Origin: BOKV01 sp041739465
Lineage (GTDB): Bacteria; Pseudomonadota; Alphaproteobacteria; Rhizobiales; Rhizobiaceae
Assembly (NCBI GenBank): GCA_041739465.1
Contig: JBGSNX010000081.1
Span: forward strand, 25,550 to 89,549
DNA: 64,000 nucleotides
Direction of reading: 5' to 3'
The position numbers and the translations under genes were made by a program. The number at the start of each line of letters is the position of its first letter. Positions within the stretch are counted from its first letter, which is position 1. Positions 1 through 8,826 of the stretch are shown in pieces. The notes below the pieces were generated by a model. The model saw only the letters and a program-made list of their open reading frames with translations, did no database searches and was not told the DNA's origin.

Positions 1-377
1 ATGATGGATGGAGGCAACAGCCAGAAAGAGATGTTGTTCATGCGCGGGAACGCCATGTCCGGAGCGCCGATCATGATCGGCACCATCCAGTTGGCGAAGC
101 CGCCAATCAGCGCAGGCATGACCATGAAGAAGATCATGATGAGGCCGTGTCCGGTGACGAACACGTTGTACACATGGGGATCACCGAAAATCTGCATGCC
201 GGGCTCGTGCAATTCGGCGCGCATGGCAACAGACAGACCCCCACCAAGGAAGCCCATGGTGATTGCGAAAATCAGGTAGAGGGTTCCGATGTCCTTGTGG
301 TTCGTTGAAAAGAACCAGCGACGAAAGAAACCCGGCTTGTGGTCGTGCGCATCATGCGCTGCGTAACCTGTTGCCAT
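1..377 (-). CDS. coxA: Cytochrome c oxidase subunit I, N-terminal part (cut by window edge)
   Basis: This is the start of the catalytic heme-copper subunit of the aa3-type terminal oxidase, an inner-membrane protein that reduces O2 and pumps protons. About 125 codons are visible and the frame runs open to base 1, so the C-terminal part lies outside the window. The N-terminus carries the family signature STNHKDIGTLY, the first membrane helix, and TGHGLIMIFF, whose His is a heme a ligand. The ATG at 375-377 follows a GGGAGTAAG ribosome site. It lies 20 bases behind coxB on the same strand, so the two are co-transcribed. Confidence 0.96.
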   Translation of the reverse strand, partial: MATGYAAHDAHDHKPGFFRRWFFSTNHKDIGTLYLIFAITMGFLGGGLSVAMRAELHEPGMQIFGDPHVYNVFVTGHGLIMIFFMVMPALIGGFANWMVPIMIGAPDMAFPRMNNISFWLLPPSI

Positions 378-397
378 TTGTCTTACTCCCCAAAAAA

Positions 398-1279
398 TCA
401 GTTACCCGCGAGGGTGGTCTTGCCGGAAACGGCTGCCATCAATGCCTTGTTTGCGTCTTTCAGGTCGCCCGCCGCAGCAGACTTCCATTGGGCAAACTGC
501 TCATCTGAAACCACCCGAATGGCGATCGGCATGAACGCATGGTTGGTGCCGCAGATTTCCGAGCACTGGCCATAGAACAGGCCTTCACGATCAGCCTTGA
601 ACCATGTTTCGTTCAGGCGGCCCGGCACTGCGTCCATCTTGAAGCCAAGGGCGGGCACGGTGAATGCGTGCAGTACATCCGAAGCAGTGATCAGAACGCG
701 CACCATCTTGCCGACCGGAACCACCAGTTCATTGTCAACGGCGAGAAGTCGGGGATAAACGGCCTTGTCCTGCTTTCCGGTCGCTTCGCGCTCTTCTTCC
801 TGCATCATGACAGAATCAAACGAAAGCGCGCTGTCGTCCTGGTACTCATAGCCCCAATACCATTGGAAGCCGGTCGCCTTGACGGTCAATGCCGGTTCTT
901 CAGTTGGCACCATCTGGTACTTGAGGAGACCAAAAGACGGGAAGGCAATGAAAACCAGGATGATGATCGGGATAATCGTCCAGGCTGCCTCAATCGTGCT
1001 GTTGTGGCTGGTTTTGGAAGCCACCGGATTTGCCTTGGCGTTGAAGCGCACGATGACGACAATCAACAGAGCCAGAACGAACAGGGTAATCGGCACGATG
1101 AAATACAGCGTGTACAAATCGAAAGCAAAAATGCGGGCAGCAAATTCGCTTGCCGGTGACTGATGCCACATCTGCCAAGGTTGGATCTGGTCGGCGGCAG
1201 CCATGGCCGCGCTGCCCAAAACGGCTGCCGTGAAGGTCGCCACTGCCGTGAACAATTTCGTCAAATTGCCATCTCCCAT
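398..1279 (-). CDS. coxB: Cytochrome c oxidase subunit II
   Basis: Subunit II accepts electrons from cytochrome c through its binuclear CuA centre on the periplasmic side. The protein has an N-terminal signal segment (about residues 6-30), two membrane helices (about 52-78 and 97-118) and a cupredoxin domain. All CuA ligands are present: His204, then CSEICGTNHAFM with Cys239, Cys243, His247 and Met250. Length (293 aa) is normal. The start is open to doubt. The ATG at 1279 is preceded by a GGGGC-TAT-GCCCC hairpin (1284-1296) rather than a ribosome site, whereas a TTG at 1262-1264 has GGGAGA 7 bases upstream and gives a compact signal peptide beginning MTKLF. It heads the coxB-coxA operon and is divergent from the IalB-like gene. 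Confidence 0.96.
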   Translation of the reverse strand: MGDGNLTKLFTAVATFTAAVLGSAAMAAADQIQPWQMWHQSPASEFAARIFAFDLYTLYFIVPITLFVLALLIVVIVRFNAKANPVASKTSHNSTIEAAWTIIPIIILVFIAFPSFGLLKYQMVPTEEPALTVKATGFQWYWGYEYQDDSALSFDSVMMQEEEREATGKQDKAVYPRLLAVDNELVVPVGKMVRVLITASDVLHAFTVPALGFKMDAVPGRLNETWFKADREGLFYGQCSEICGTNHAFMPIAIRVVSDEQFAQWKSAAAGDLKDANKALMAAVSGKTTLAGN

Positions 1280-1415
1280 GCGAGGGGCATAGCCCCGAAG
1301 TGTCTCTTCTGCCGACCTGCCCGACCGATTGGCAAGTAAAGGTCAACACAAACGAATTAGAGCGTAGTCGGATGGGCGGCAAGCGAAATGCCAAAATGCC
1401 TCAAACCGAACCGCA

Positions 1416-1429
1416 TTGACCTGTGTCAA
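1416..1429. promoter_or_regulatory. FNR/FixK-type dyad between coxB and the IalB-like gene
   Basis: The 358-bp gap 1280-1637 holds no gene. It contains TTGAC-CTGT-GTCAA, a perfect 5+4+5 dyad that fits the FixK/FnrN recognition pattern TTGA(T/C)-N4-(G/A)TCAA. It lies 137 bases upstream of the annotated coxB ATG and 209 bases upstream of the divergent gene. In rhizobia, FNR-type regulators adjust terminal oxidase choice to oxygen. Its action on coxB here is inferred. Confidence 0.55.
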
Positions 1430-1637
1430 ACCACAACCGCTTGTTGCCTGCAACTTGCCTAATGGCATGAATCGTGCGGCATTTTCGCTTTTGTTCGAGG
1501 AACCGCCGCAAGTCCACCGCATTTGCAATCCATTCAAACCCCGCTTGTTGCGGATTTTGGCGCAAAGCTGGCTGCCCAAGACCGCCCCTGCATGTGCTAT
1601 TAGAGTGTGATTCGCCAATCGACGGGAATTCCCCGAA

Positions 1638-2171
1638 ATGCTTCAAAAACCTGCCTTCAAACGTGTTTTGCCTGCATTGGCACAGACAATTGCCGTTCTG
1701 GCCATAGCCACTGCGTTCCATGCAAGTTCCGGTGCCAGCGCGCAGATGCGGGTGCAGTCCGAGCATGGCGACTGGAAAGTCATCTGCGAAACACCACCCG
1801 GAGCCAAGGCCGAACAATGCGGCATGCACCAGGCGGTGCAGGACGACAAGCGAACCGAACTGGGCCTTTCAATTACCGTACTGCGCCCGGCCGACCGCAA
1901 GGGCGATTTGATGCGCATCCAGGCGCCGCTCGGCATTTTGCTTCCCACTGGTGTCGGCCTCGAGATTGATGGCGAAAATTTCGGCAATGTCTGGTTCATC
2001 AAATGTTTTGCAGATGGCTGCTGGGCGGACGCCAATGTTGACGAAAAGCTGCTTGGGGCCCTCAAAAAAGGCAAACAGGCGATTTTCAAGGTGTTCCCGA
2101 CACCCGAAGAAGGCGTGGCTATTCCGGTAGACCTGACCGGCTTCACGCAGGCCTACGAAAAAATTTCCTGA
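1638..2171 (+). CDS. IalB-family (invasion associated locus B) secreted protein
   Basis: This 177-residue protein has an N-terminal signal segment ending near SGASAQ (about residues 20-36) and an IalB domain: QSEHGDWKVICE at the start, paired cysteines (Cys51, Cys62) and a second pair in KCFADGCWADAN. The family is periplasmic or surface-exposed. It was named after a Bartonella gene linked to erythrocyte invasion, but is widespread in free-living Rhizobiales, where its biochemical role is unknown. Genes of this family commonly lie beside coxB, as here. A CCCGGT hairpin at 2190-2208 follows the stop, without a T-run. Confidence 0.85.
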   Translation: MLQKPAFKRVLPALAQTIAVLAIATAFHASSGASAQMRVQSEHGDWKVICETPPGAKAEQCGMHQAVQDDKRTELGLSITVLRPADRKGDLMRIQAPLGILLPTGVGLEIDGENFGNVWFIKCFADGCWADANVDEKLLGALKKGKQAIFKVFPTPEEGVAIPVDLTGFTQAYEKIS

Positions 2172-2244
2172 TGCAAGTCCCTGCCCGTACCGGGCTGTCG
2201 CCCCGGTCCTGACCCTGGAACAATCAGCAACAAGTGATCCGCCC

Positions 2245-3645
2245 GTGTCACGCATGGTTCCCCTCATCATGGCGGTTGCCCTGTTCATGGAGCAGATGGA
2301 TTCGACAGTGATAGCTACGGCGTTGCCGGAAATCGCCCTCGACCTGCAAACCAGCCCGATTGCCCTCAAGCTCGCGATGACCTCCTATCTGGTGGCACTG
2401 GCCATTTTCATCCCTGTCAGCGGCTGGATAGCGGACAGATACGGCCCCAAAAAGGTTTTCATGGCGGCTATTGCCGTGTTCGTGGCGAGCTCGGTGCTTT
2501 GCAGTGCCGCCGATTCGCTCGGATTCTTTGTTGTGGCGCGTTTCCTTCAAGGCATGGGCGGGGCGATGATGACCCCTGTTGCCCGGTTGGTGCTGGTGCG
2601 TGGCACGCCGCGCAGCAAATTGGTCGAAGCCATGGCATGGCTGACCATCCCGGCCCTTGCAGGACCGCTGATCGGACCGCCGCTCGGCGGATTCATCACA
2701 ACTTTCGCCAGCTGGGAGTGGATCTTCCTGATCAATCTGCCAATCGGAATTGCAGGGCTGCTGGCAACCTGGCGATACCTGCCGCAAATGCCCGCACTTG
2801 CACCAGCGCCGCTCGACTGGACCGGATTTGCATTGGCTGGTGGCGCGGCTGCCGGCATTGTGTTCGGCATGTCGGTCGTCAGCCTGCCGGCGCTGCCTTT
2901 GCAATACGGATTTGCGGCCATCGCGACCGGGGTGATTTGTGCCGTTGCCTATGTCTACCATGCCAAACGCGCCGAAAAACCGATCCTGCCGCTGTCGCTG
3001 CTGTCCATTCCCACCCTGCGTGCCAGCGTTGCAGGTGGCTCTTTCTTCCGCATCGGTATTGGCGCGGTACCGTTCCTGCTGCCGTTGATGCTGCAATTGG
3101 GCTACGGCCTCAGCGCGTTTGACAGTGGAATGATCACTTTCATCGGGGCATTGGGCGCAATGTCCATGAAGTTTGCCGCTGCCCGCATTTTCCGGCAATT
3201 TGGCTTTCGCCCGGTGCTGATTGCCACCGGCATCCTGTCTGCAGCTTCGGTCGCTGCCATTGCCGCCTTCCCGCCCAGCGGCTATGGCGCGGTGGGATTG
3301 TATCTGGTGTTGCTGGTGAGCGGTTTTGTCCGCTCACTGTATTTTACCGGCATCAATGCGCTGGCCTATGTTGATGTGCCAGAACAGCAGACCGCCCAGG
3401 CAACGGCCCTTTCTGCGGTTGCACAGCAGACCAGCATCGCCATGGGAGTGGCGGTTGCCGGTGCCATTCTTGAAGCTACGCTGTATTTTGGAACCGGCGA
3501 ATTGACCGCCGGTTCGTTCAACACTGCCTTCATTCTGGTAGCGGTGATCATGACCTTGGGAACCCTTCCCATGTTGCGCATTGACCGCGATGCAGGTGAT
3601 GAAGCATCTGGCCGGCTTGCACGGCGAAGTGAAACCACCGCATGA
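2245..3645 (+). CDS. MFS multidrug exporter, DHA2 (EmrB/QacA-like) type
   Basis: This is an inner-membrane proton-coupled drug antiporter of the major facilitator superfamily. The first helix carries MEQMDSTVIATALPEIA, the acidic-residue motif of 14-helix exporters. GWIADRYGPKKVF (motif A) follows helix 2, and AGPLIGPPLGGF is the antiporter motif C in helix 5. Hydrophobicity continues through most of the 466 residues. The frame opens with GTG at 2245; ATG at 2254 is an alternative three codons on. It sits between the IalB-like gene and tldD, genes that are usually near neighbours in Rhizobiales, so it may be an insertion into that cluster. No adjacent regulator or membrane-fusion protein is present, so the substrate cannot be told. 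Confidence 0.9.
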   Translation: MSRMVPLIMAVALFMEQMDSTVIATALPEIALDLQTSPIALKLAMTSYLVALAIFIPVSGWIADRYGPKKVFMAAIAVFVASSVLCSAADSLGFFVVARFLQGMGGAMMTPVARLVLVRGTPRSKLVEAMAWLTIPALAGPLIGPPLGGFITTFASWEWIFLINLPIGIAGLLATWRYLPQMPALAPAPLDWTGFALAGGAAAGIVFGMSVVSLPALPLQYGFAAIATGVICAVAYVYHAKRAEKPILPLSLLSIPTLRASVAGGSFFRIGIGAVPFLLPLMLQLGYGLSAFDSGMITFIGALGAMSMKFAAARIFRQFGFRPVLIATGILSAASVAAIAAFPPSGYGAVGLYLVLLVSGFVRSLYFTGINALAYVDVPEQQTAQATALSAVAQQTSIAMGVAVAGAILEATLYFGTGELTAGSFNTAFILVAVIMTLGTLPMLRIDRDAGDEASGRLARRSETTA

Positions 3646-3697
3646 TTGCCGATGGCCAAAAGCCGCCCTACATTGAGGGCAACCAAGGAATCGAACG

Positions 3698-5119
3698 ATG
3701 AACCAACCCATTTCGCTTGCAGACCGTTTTGATGTCAGTCGGGATACCCTGGAAAAGGTTCTCAAAGAGAGCCTTTCGGGCACGGAAGACGGCGAGTTGT
3801 TCATGGAATATGTCCAGTCCGAAGGGCTGGTTTTTGACAATGGCCGCCTGAAGGCAGGAAATTTCTCAACCGACCAAGGCTTTGGTCTACGGGCGGTTTC
3901 CGGCGAGACCTCGGCCTATGCCCATTCCGGTGAATTGTCGCTGTCGGCATTGAAGCGCGCAGGCGATGCGGTTTCAGCGGTGCGCAGCGGTCATGGCGGC
4001 AAATATGCTGCCGCGCCGGGTGGCACCAACAAACGGCTATATGGCGACGAGAACCCGATCGGCACGCCAGCCTTTGAAGAGAAAGTGAAACTGCTGGGCG
4101 AGATTGACGCCTATGCAAGGGGGCTCGACACGCGGGTGCGGCAAGTATCTGCCAGCATTGGTGCCAACTGGCAGGTTGTTGAAATCCTGCGGCCCGATGG
4201 CTCACTGGTGCGCGACATCCGGCCGATGGTACGGGTGAATGTCTCGATCATTGTGGGCGATGGCGACCGTCAGGAAAGCGGCTCTTACGGCATGGGCGGG
4301 CGCAAGGGGTTTGGTGAGTTCATTGCCACCGAAAACTGGCGATACGCTGCGGATGAAGCACTGCGCCAGGCGTTGGTGAACCTGCATGCGGTTCCTGCTC
4401 CAGCAGGCACTTTTGACATCGTGCTTGGGCCGGGCTGGCCGGGTGTCATGCTACACGAAGCTGTCGGGCACGGCCTTGAAGGCGATTTCAACCGAAAGAA
4501 AACCTCCGCATTTGCCGGACTTTTAGGCGAACAGGTCGCTTCCAAAGGGGTGACCGTGGTGGATGACGGGACCATCTTCGAGCGGCGTGGCTCGCTGACC
4601 ATTGATGACGAAGGCACACCAAGCAACAACACGGTGCTGATCGACGACGGAAAACTGGTCGGCTACATGCAGGATCGGCAAAATGCCCGGTTGATGGGGA
4701 TGAACCCAACCGGCAATGGCAGGCGGCAATCCTATGCGCACGAACCGATGCCGCGCATGACCAATACTTACATGCTTGCGGGAAACCATGATCCGGCGGA
4801 AATCCTTGCCTCGGTGAAAGAAGGCATCTATGCGGTGTCGTTTGGCGGCGGCCAGGTGGACATCACCTCGGGCAAGTTCGTGTTCAACTGCACTGAGGCC
4901 TACCGCATCCGCGATGGCAAGAAGGCCGAGGCCTTGAAGGGCGCCAATCTGATCGGTTCAGGACCCCAGGCAATGCAGCGGGTGACCATGGTCGGGAACG
5001 ACCTTGAACTTGACAAGGGTGTGGGCAATTGCGGCAAGGCAGGCCAGTCGGTGCCCGTGGGCGTTGGCCAGCCGACTTTGCGGATGAATGCCGTTACGGT
5101 AGGCGGAACAGCCGCATAG
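3698..5119 (+). CDS. tldD: Metalloprotease TldD
   Basis: TldD pairs with TldE (PmbA) to form a cytosolic zinc protease that digests unstructured peptides and, in some species, matures modified peptides or degrades CcdA antitoxin. The protein is 473 aa, the usual length. The zinc motif HEAVGH is at residues 253-258, followed by GLEGD. The C-terminal segment FNCTEAYRIRDG carries the conserved third-ligand Cys. The ATG at 3698 follows AAGGAATCGAACG. No tldE is visible in the window. The glycine-rich C-terminus with GNCGKAGQ is typical of the family. Confidence 0.96.
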   Translation: MNQPISLADRFDVSRDTLEKVLKESLSGTEDGELFMEYVQSEGLVFDNGRLKAGNFSTDQGFGLRAVSGETSAYAHSGELSLSALKRAGDAVSAVRSGHGGKYAAAPGGTNKRLYGDENPIGTPAFEEKVKLLGEIDAYARGLDTRVRQVSASIGANWQVVEILRPDGSLVRDIRPMVRVNVSIIVGDGDRQESGSYGMGGRKGFGEFIATENWRYAADEALRQALVNLHAVPAPAGTFDIVLGPGWPGVMLHEAVGHGLEGDFNRKKTSAFAGLLGEQVASKGVTVVDDGTIFERRGSLTIDDEGTPSNNTVLIDDGKLVGYMQDRQNARLMGMNPTGNGRRQSYAHEPMPRMTNTYMLAGNHDPAEILASVKEGIYAVSFGGGQVDITSGKFVFNCTEAYRIRDGKKAEALKGANLIGSGPQAMQRVTMVGNDLELDKGVGNCGKAGQSVPVGVGQPTLRMNAVTVGGTAA

Positions 5120-5245
5120 TTCGCAAATTGTCGCTAAGTGCCTTTACAACGCCTTTTTTGCACCCGCTTATGCAGCCGGGGCGCAACATTGAATCGTTGG
5201 AGTGGTGGCTTGGGCTGTCAACCTGCACCGTTCGAATACAGTAAC

Positions 5246-6088
5246 GTGCGCTTGAAACTGTTTGGCGCGCTGGCAATTGCTGCGGTTAGCTTGATGGTCA
5301 TGCCGTCGACAATCCGAGCGCAGCAATCAAAGAGCGTTCCGGCACAAAAAGCATCAACCCAACGCGAAACGGTCGGCAAGGCCAACCAGATCCGCAACAG
5401 CGTTACCGCGTCACTGGATGCGCGCAAACTGGCTATATCCGATCCGGTGTACGGCTCTGAAATCATCAGTGCATCGGAGCGTTCGCATGGTGAGATCATC
5501 CTCAACGACAATTCCAAGGTGATTGTTGGCGAGAACTCGGAGATTTCGCTCGATGATTTCGTAATCGGAGATGCCGGCTTTGAGAGCGCAACCCTCAACG
5601 TGGCCAAAGGCGCATTCCGGTTCATCAGTGGCAACTCACCCAAGGGCACGTTCAAGATCAAGACGCCGCTTTCCACAATCGGCGTTCGTGGCACCGTGTT
5701 CGACGTCTATGTCGGAGAAGGCGGGGTGACCAATGTGGTGTTGTTGCAAGGTGCGGTTCAGGTATGCACCACGGCCAACCGTTGCCTGATCGCCGACAGA
5801 TCGTGCGACATCATCCAGGTTCGGTCCCCCGAAGAAATCGACGAGCAGCCTTTCCTGAAGGCTGCAGGTCGCTCGGCTCAACAGGAACGCTCGCTATTTG
5901 GGCTGCTGGTGGACCAGAACCGGTTCGACCGGCGCTTTCGGGCCACCACGGCAACCTGTAACGCACGCACTGCCCAGCAATTGCAGGACAATGGTGGCCG
6001 GACCGGCAGCGATGGGTCAAAAGGCGAGAGTCAACCGGATTTTGGCAATGACAAAGATCGTGGCCAGTCGCCAGGCTCCACGAACTGA
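5246..6088 (+). CDS. Secreted FecR-domain protein
   Basis: This protein has a signal peptide (LKLFGALAIAAVSLMVMPS, ending RAQ) and then a FecR domain. The hallmarks are GSEIISASERSHGEIILNDNS and, near the middle, FKIKTPLSTIGVRGTVFDV, where the TPxxxxxxRGT core defines the family. The C-terminus is a low-complexity Gly/Ser/Asp tail. I place the start at GTG 5246, directly before the signal peptide; the frame is open from ATG 5138, but that would add a Cys-rich extension before the signal peptide. No TonB receptor or FecI-type sigma factor is adjacent, so it is more likely a stand-alone envelope protein than an iron regulator. Confidence 0.75.
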   Translation: MRLKLFGALAIAAVSLMVMPSTIRAQQSKSVPAQKASTQRETVGKANQIRNSVTASLDARKLAISDPVYGSEIISASERSHGEIILNDNSKVIVGENSEISLDDFVIGDAGFESATLNVAKGAFRFISGNSPKGTFKIKTPLSTIGVRGTVFDVYVGEGGVTNVVLLQGAVQVCTTANRCLIADRSCDIIQVRSPEEIDEQPFLKAAGRSAQQERSLFGLLVDQNRFDRRFRATTATCNARTAQQLQDNGGRTGSDGSKGESQPDFGNDKDRGQSPGSTN

Positions 6089-6122
6089 GCCAGCCCTGTC
6101 TTCATTCCCGTTCTGGACTCAG
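6085..6122. terminator. Imperfect inverted repeat between convergent genes
   Basis: CTGAGCCAG (6085-6093) pairs with CTGG-a-CTCAG (6113-6122), leaving a 19-base loop. It lies between the converging FecR-domain and pdxH genes and includes the FecR stop codon. There is no clear T-run on either strand, so a termination role is only plausible. Confidence 0.3.
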
Positions 6123-6754
6123 GGGTAAAGATGCGATGTCACCCATGCATCTGCCAGATCATTGCGATCAAACCGCAACCGGTCATGCAGGCGGAACATG
6201 CCATCGCTCCAGAACTCTATTGACAATGGCTTGATGCGAAAGCCGGACCAATGCGGCGGGCGGGGAACCTTACCCGTGCCGAATTTGGCTGCGTGGACAG
6301 CGACTTCCTTTTCCAGCGCAAACCTGCCTTCGAGCGGGCGCGACTGCTTTGAAGCCCAGGCGCCGATACGGCTGCCACGCGGGCGCGAATAGAAATATTC
6401 ATCTGCCTCTTCTTCGGAAACCGTTTCGACGGTGCCGCGAAAGCGGACGGATTTGCGCAGCGATTTCCAGTGAAAGCAGGCGGCCGCCTTGCCGGAGCCA
6501 AGGATTTCCTGCCCCTTCTGGCTTTCGAAATTGGTGAAAAACACGATGCCTTGCGCATCGTGGCGGCGCATCAGCACCATGCGGCAATTGGGCATGCCCT
6601 GCGCATCAACCGTTGCCAGCGACATGGCACTTGGGTCGTTGGGCTCTGACTTTTCAGCCATTTGCAGCCACTCGCCGAAAATTTTCATCGGTTCTGTTGC
6701 CGTTTGGTCACCGAATGTTAACGCCGAAATCGGATTGTTCATCTCAATGGCCAT
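6119..6754 (-). CDS. pdxH: Pyridoxamine 5'-phosphate oxidase
   Basis: PdxH oxidises pyridoxine or pyridoxamine 5'-phosphate to pyridoxal 5'-phosphate with FMN and O2, the last step of vitamin B6 synthesis and salvage. The sequence has the FMN-binding split-barrel: SLATVDAQGMPNCRMVLMR, the segment FFTNFESQKG, the substrate motif SRIGAWASKQS and the C-terminal FWSDGMFRLHDR. From ATG 6754 it is 211 aa; ATG 6742 (207 aa) is nearly as likely. The frame stays open upstream to 6811, but that extension would run into the divergent lipoprotein gene. Apart from this divergent neighbour it stands alone. Confidence 0.95.
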   Translation of the reverse strand: MAIEMNNPISALTFGDQTATEPMKIFGEWLQMAEKSEPNDPSAMSLATVDAQGMPNCRMVLMRRHDAQGIVFFTNFESQKGQEILGSGKAAACFHWKSLRKSVRFRGTVETVSEEEADEYFYSRPRGSRIGAWASKQSRPLEGRFALEKEVAVHAAKFGTGKVPRPPHWSGFRIKPLSIEFWSDGMFRLHDRLRFDRNDLADAWVTSHLYP

Positions 6755-6832
6755 CCCGTGTATTGTTTGGGGCTTAAAATGCGCGATGCAAACATGCATC
6801 CAAACCGGCATATCCGCCGGAATCCGTCACAA

Positions 6833-7324
6833 ATGCAAGGCGCGGAACATTCGCAGCCAAGTCACGCTCCATTTGCGCATGCTTGTGGTGCAAAAAATTC
6901 GCCCCGCTTTGCAACGTTGCTGAAACTAGCGGCCATCGGCCTTGTTTCAACCCAGATTTCGGCCTGCTCGCTTTCGCGCACTGCTGCGCTCGAGAGCGAA
7001 CCGGCGTTGATTACCAGTTCGATCACCAAGCCGGTGGCTGCCGAGGGCATTGACAGCACTGATGCGGAAGTCATCAAGAGCCTTGTGGCGCAAGCCGAGC
7101 AGGCGCCCGCAGGCAACAACGAACTTGCATGGTCCAACCCGGACACCGGCAATCGCGGAACCATCATGGCAATCGACAAATTTGTCGGCAGCCACGGACA
7201 GAAGTGCAAAAAATTCCAGACCACCGTCGACAATTTCATGGGAATTTCGCTCTACAACGGCGAAACCTGCGAACTGCGCGCCGGCTTCTGGGTTCTTTCC
7301 TGGTTCCTGCGCAACGACGGCTGA
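6833..7324 (+). CDS. Predicted lipoprotein with RT0821/Lpp0805-type surface domain
   Basis: The protein has a lipoprotein signal, LLKLAAIGLVSTQISAC, ending in a lipobox Cys. The C-terminal domain contains ELAWSNPDTGNRGTI, a Cys-bearing middle (KCKKFQTT) and YNGETCELRAGFW. This matches the short surface-protein family annotated as RT0821/Lpp0805 in alphaproteobacteria, whose role is unknown. The start is uncertain: ATG 6833 gives a long hydrophilic leader, ATG 6758, 6779 or 6794 would lengthen it, and a TTG just before the hydrophobic core (MLKLAAIG) would make an ideal lipoprotein signal. It is divergent from pdxH. Confidence 0.6.
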   Translation: MQGAEHSQPSHAPFAHACGAKNSPRFATLLKLAAIGLVSTQISACSLSRTAALESEPALITSSITKPVAAEGIDSTDAEVIKSLVAQAEQAPAGNNELAWSNPDTGNRGTIMAIDKFVGSHGQKCKKFQTTVDNFMGISLYNGETCELRAGFWVLSWFLRNDG

Positions 7325-7447
7325 GCGCGACACCAGAGCCTGTACCCGGCTTGATACGCAACATTAAGATGTATCGGTTAACCTTGGCGAATGCCAAATC
7401 TTCATCCAGACCAGGAACTCAAAACCGCCTGCGAGCAGGAACTTCCC

Positions 7448-8800
7448 ATGTCGTCGGACACCGGGGTTCGGCTTGCTGCCCTGCTTGGCGGCCTTGGACA
7501 CGCACTGGACCTTACTGAAGGTCAGCCTGCAGGGCATTGTGTGCGGTGTTGCTGGATCGGTACGCATATCGGTCGGCAGATTGGTCTCGACGACAAAGCG
7601 CTGAGCGACCTTTACTACACGCTTCTCCTCAAGGATCTGGGCTGCAGCAGCAATGCTGCACGGATCTGCGAATTGTATCTAACGGACGATTTGAGCTTCA
7701 AGCGCGATTTCAAGCTTTACGACGGCAGCCTGCCACAAGCCTTGTGGTTTTTGCTCGAGAACACCGGTTTGAAGGCTGGAATGCTGACGCGACTGCGCAC
7801 GCTTATCCATGTTGCGCAGCACGGCGCGAAGATTTCGCAGGAGACAATTGAAACGCGATGCCAACGCGGTGCTGAAATTGCCCGCAAGATGCGTTTCAAT
7901 CAGAGCGTTGCAGCTGGAATACAAAGTCTTGACGAGCACTGGAATGGCAGCGGCAAGCCTTCAGGCCTGATTGGGGAAGCAATACCCCTGCCCTCGCGCA
8001 TCGCGCTGATGGCGCAGGTTGTTGACGTTTTCAATATGAGCAACGGGGCCATGGCAGCAATTGCGGAAATCAAATCCCGGTCCGGTACCTGGTTTGACCC
8101 GCATCTGGTGCAAGCCTTTGAACAGGTGGCCAGTAACAGCGATTTCTGGGCACAGCTTGGTTCCCAAACGCTTGATCAAGAAATTTATGCGCTGGAACCC
8201 GCCACAATGACAATCAATGTGGATGAGGATTATCTCGACGACATAGCGGCTGCCTTCGCCGAAGTAATCGACTCCAAGAGCCCCTTTACGAGCGGACACA
8301 GCGACCGTGTAACCCTTTACACCGACATGATTGCAAGGGAACTCGGGGTTCCCTCAGAGCGACGCCGATGGTTGCGCCGCGCAGCGCTGTTACATGACAT
8401 CGGCAAGCTGGGCGTCAGCAACACCATTCTCGACAAGCCGGGAAAGCTGGATGGCGAAGAGTGGAAAGCCATGCAAAAACACGCCGAATATTCTGAATCG
8501 ATATTGGCTCGAACTGCCATATTCGCAGATTTGGCGCCCATTGCCGGCGCACATCACGAAAAGCTTGACGGCAGCGGGTATCCCAAAGGGTTTAGCGGTG
8601 AGCAAATTCCATTTGAGGCACGCATCATTACCGTTGCCGACATCTTCGATGCACTGACCGCAGACCGGCCTTATCGCGCAGCCATGCCGGCTGACAAGGC
8701 GTTCAAGATCATGCGGGAAACCATGGCGGGCGAAATCGACCTTGGCTGCTTAGATGCCTTGCACACCGCAGTGTCTCGTCTGGAAGTCATTGCTGCCTGA
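7448..8800 (+). CDS. HD-GYP domain protein with a degenerate N-terminal HD domain
   Basis: HD-GYP proteins hydrolyse the second messenger cyclic di-GMP. In the C-terminal half all hallmarks are present: HSDRV (His284), HDIGKLG (316-322), HHEKLDGSGYPKG (369-381, the GYP motif) and DIFDALTADRPYR. The N-terminal half (about residues 20-230) is a second HD-like fold in which the HD doublet reads KDLG (62-65) and the GYP position reads EHWNGSGKPSGL, so metal binding there is probably lost. No REC, PAS or membrane segment is seen. ATG 7448 is preferred because AGGA lies 7 bases upstream; ATG 7391 would add 19 residues. It stands alone between the lipoprotein and DnaJ-like genes. Confidence 0.88.
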   Translation: MSSDTGVRLAALLGGLGHALDLTEGQPAGHCVRCCWIGTHIGRQIGLDDKALSDLYYTLLLKDLGCSSNAARICELYLTDDLSFKRDFKLYDGSLPQALWFLLENTGLKAGMLTRLRTLIHVAQHGAKISQETIETRCQRGAEIARKMRFNQSVAAGIQSLDEHWNGSGKPSGLIGEAIPLPSRIALMAQVVDVFNMSNGAMAAIAEIKSRSGTWFDPHLVQAFEQVASNSDFWAQLGSQTLDQEIYALEPATMTINVDEDYLDDIAAAFAEVIDSKSPFTSGHSDRVTLYTDMIARELGVPSERRRWLRRAALLHDIGKLGVSNTILDKPGKLDGEEWKAMQKHAEYSESILARTAIFADLAPIAGAHHEKLDGSGYPKGFSGEQIPFEARIITVADIFDALTADRPYRAAMPADKAFKIMRETMAGEIDLGCLDALHTAVSRLEVIAA

Positions 8801-8826
8801 GGGAGGGCATTTTCCCCAAAAACAGG

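Noticed and set aside
5221..5250. tRNA-like GTTCGAATAC segment
   Set aside because: It resembles a T-loop by chance, but no acceptor stem, anticodon arm or CCA could be placed around it.
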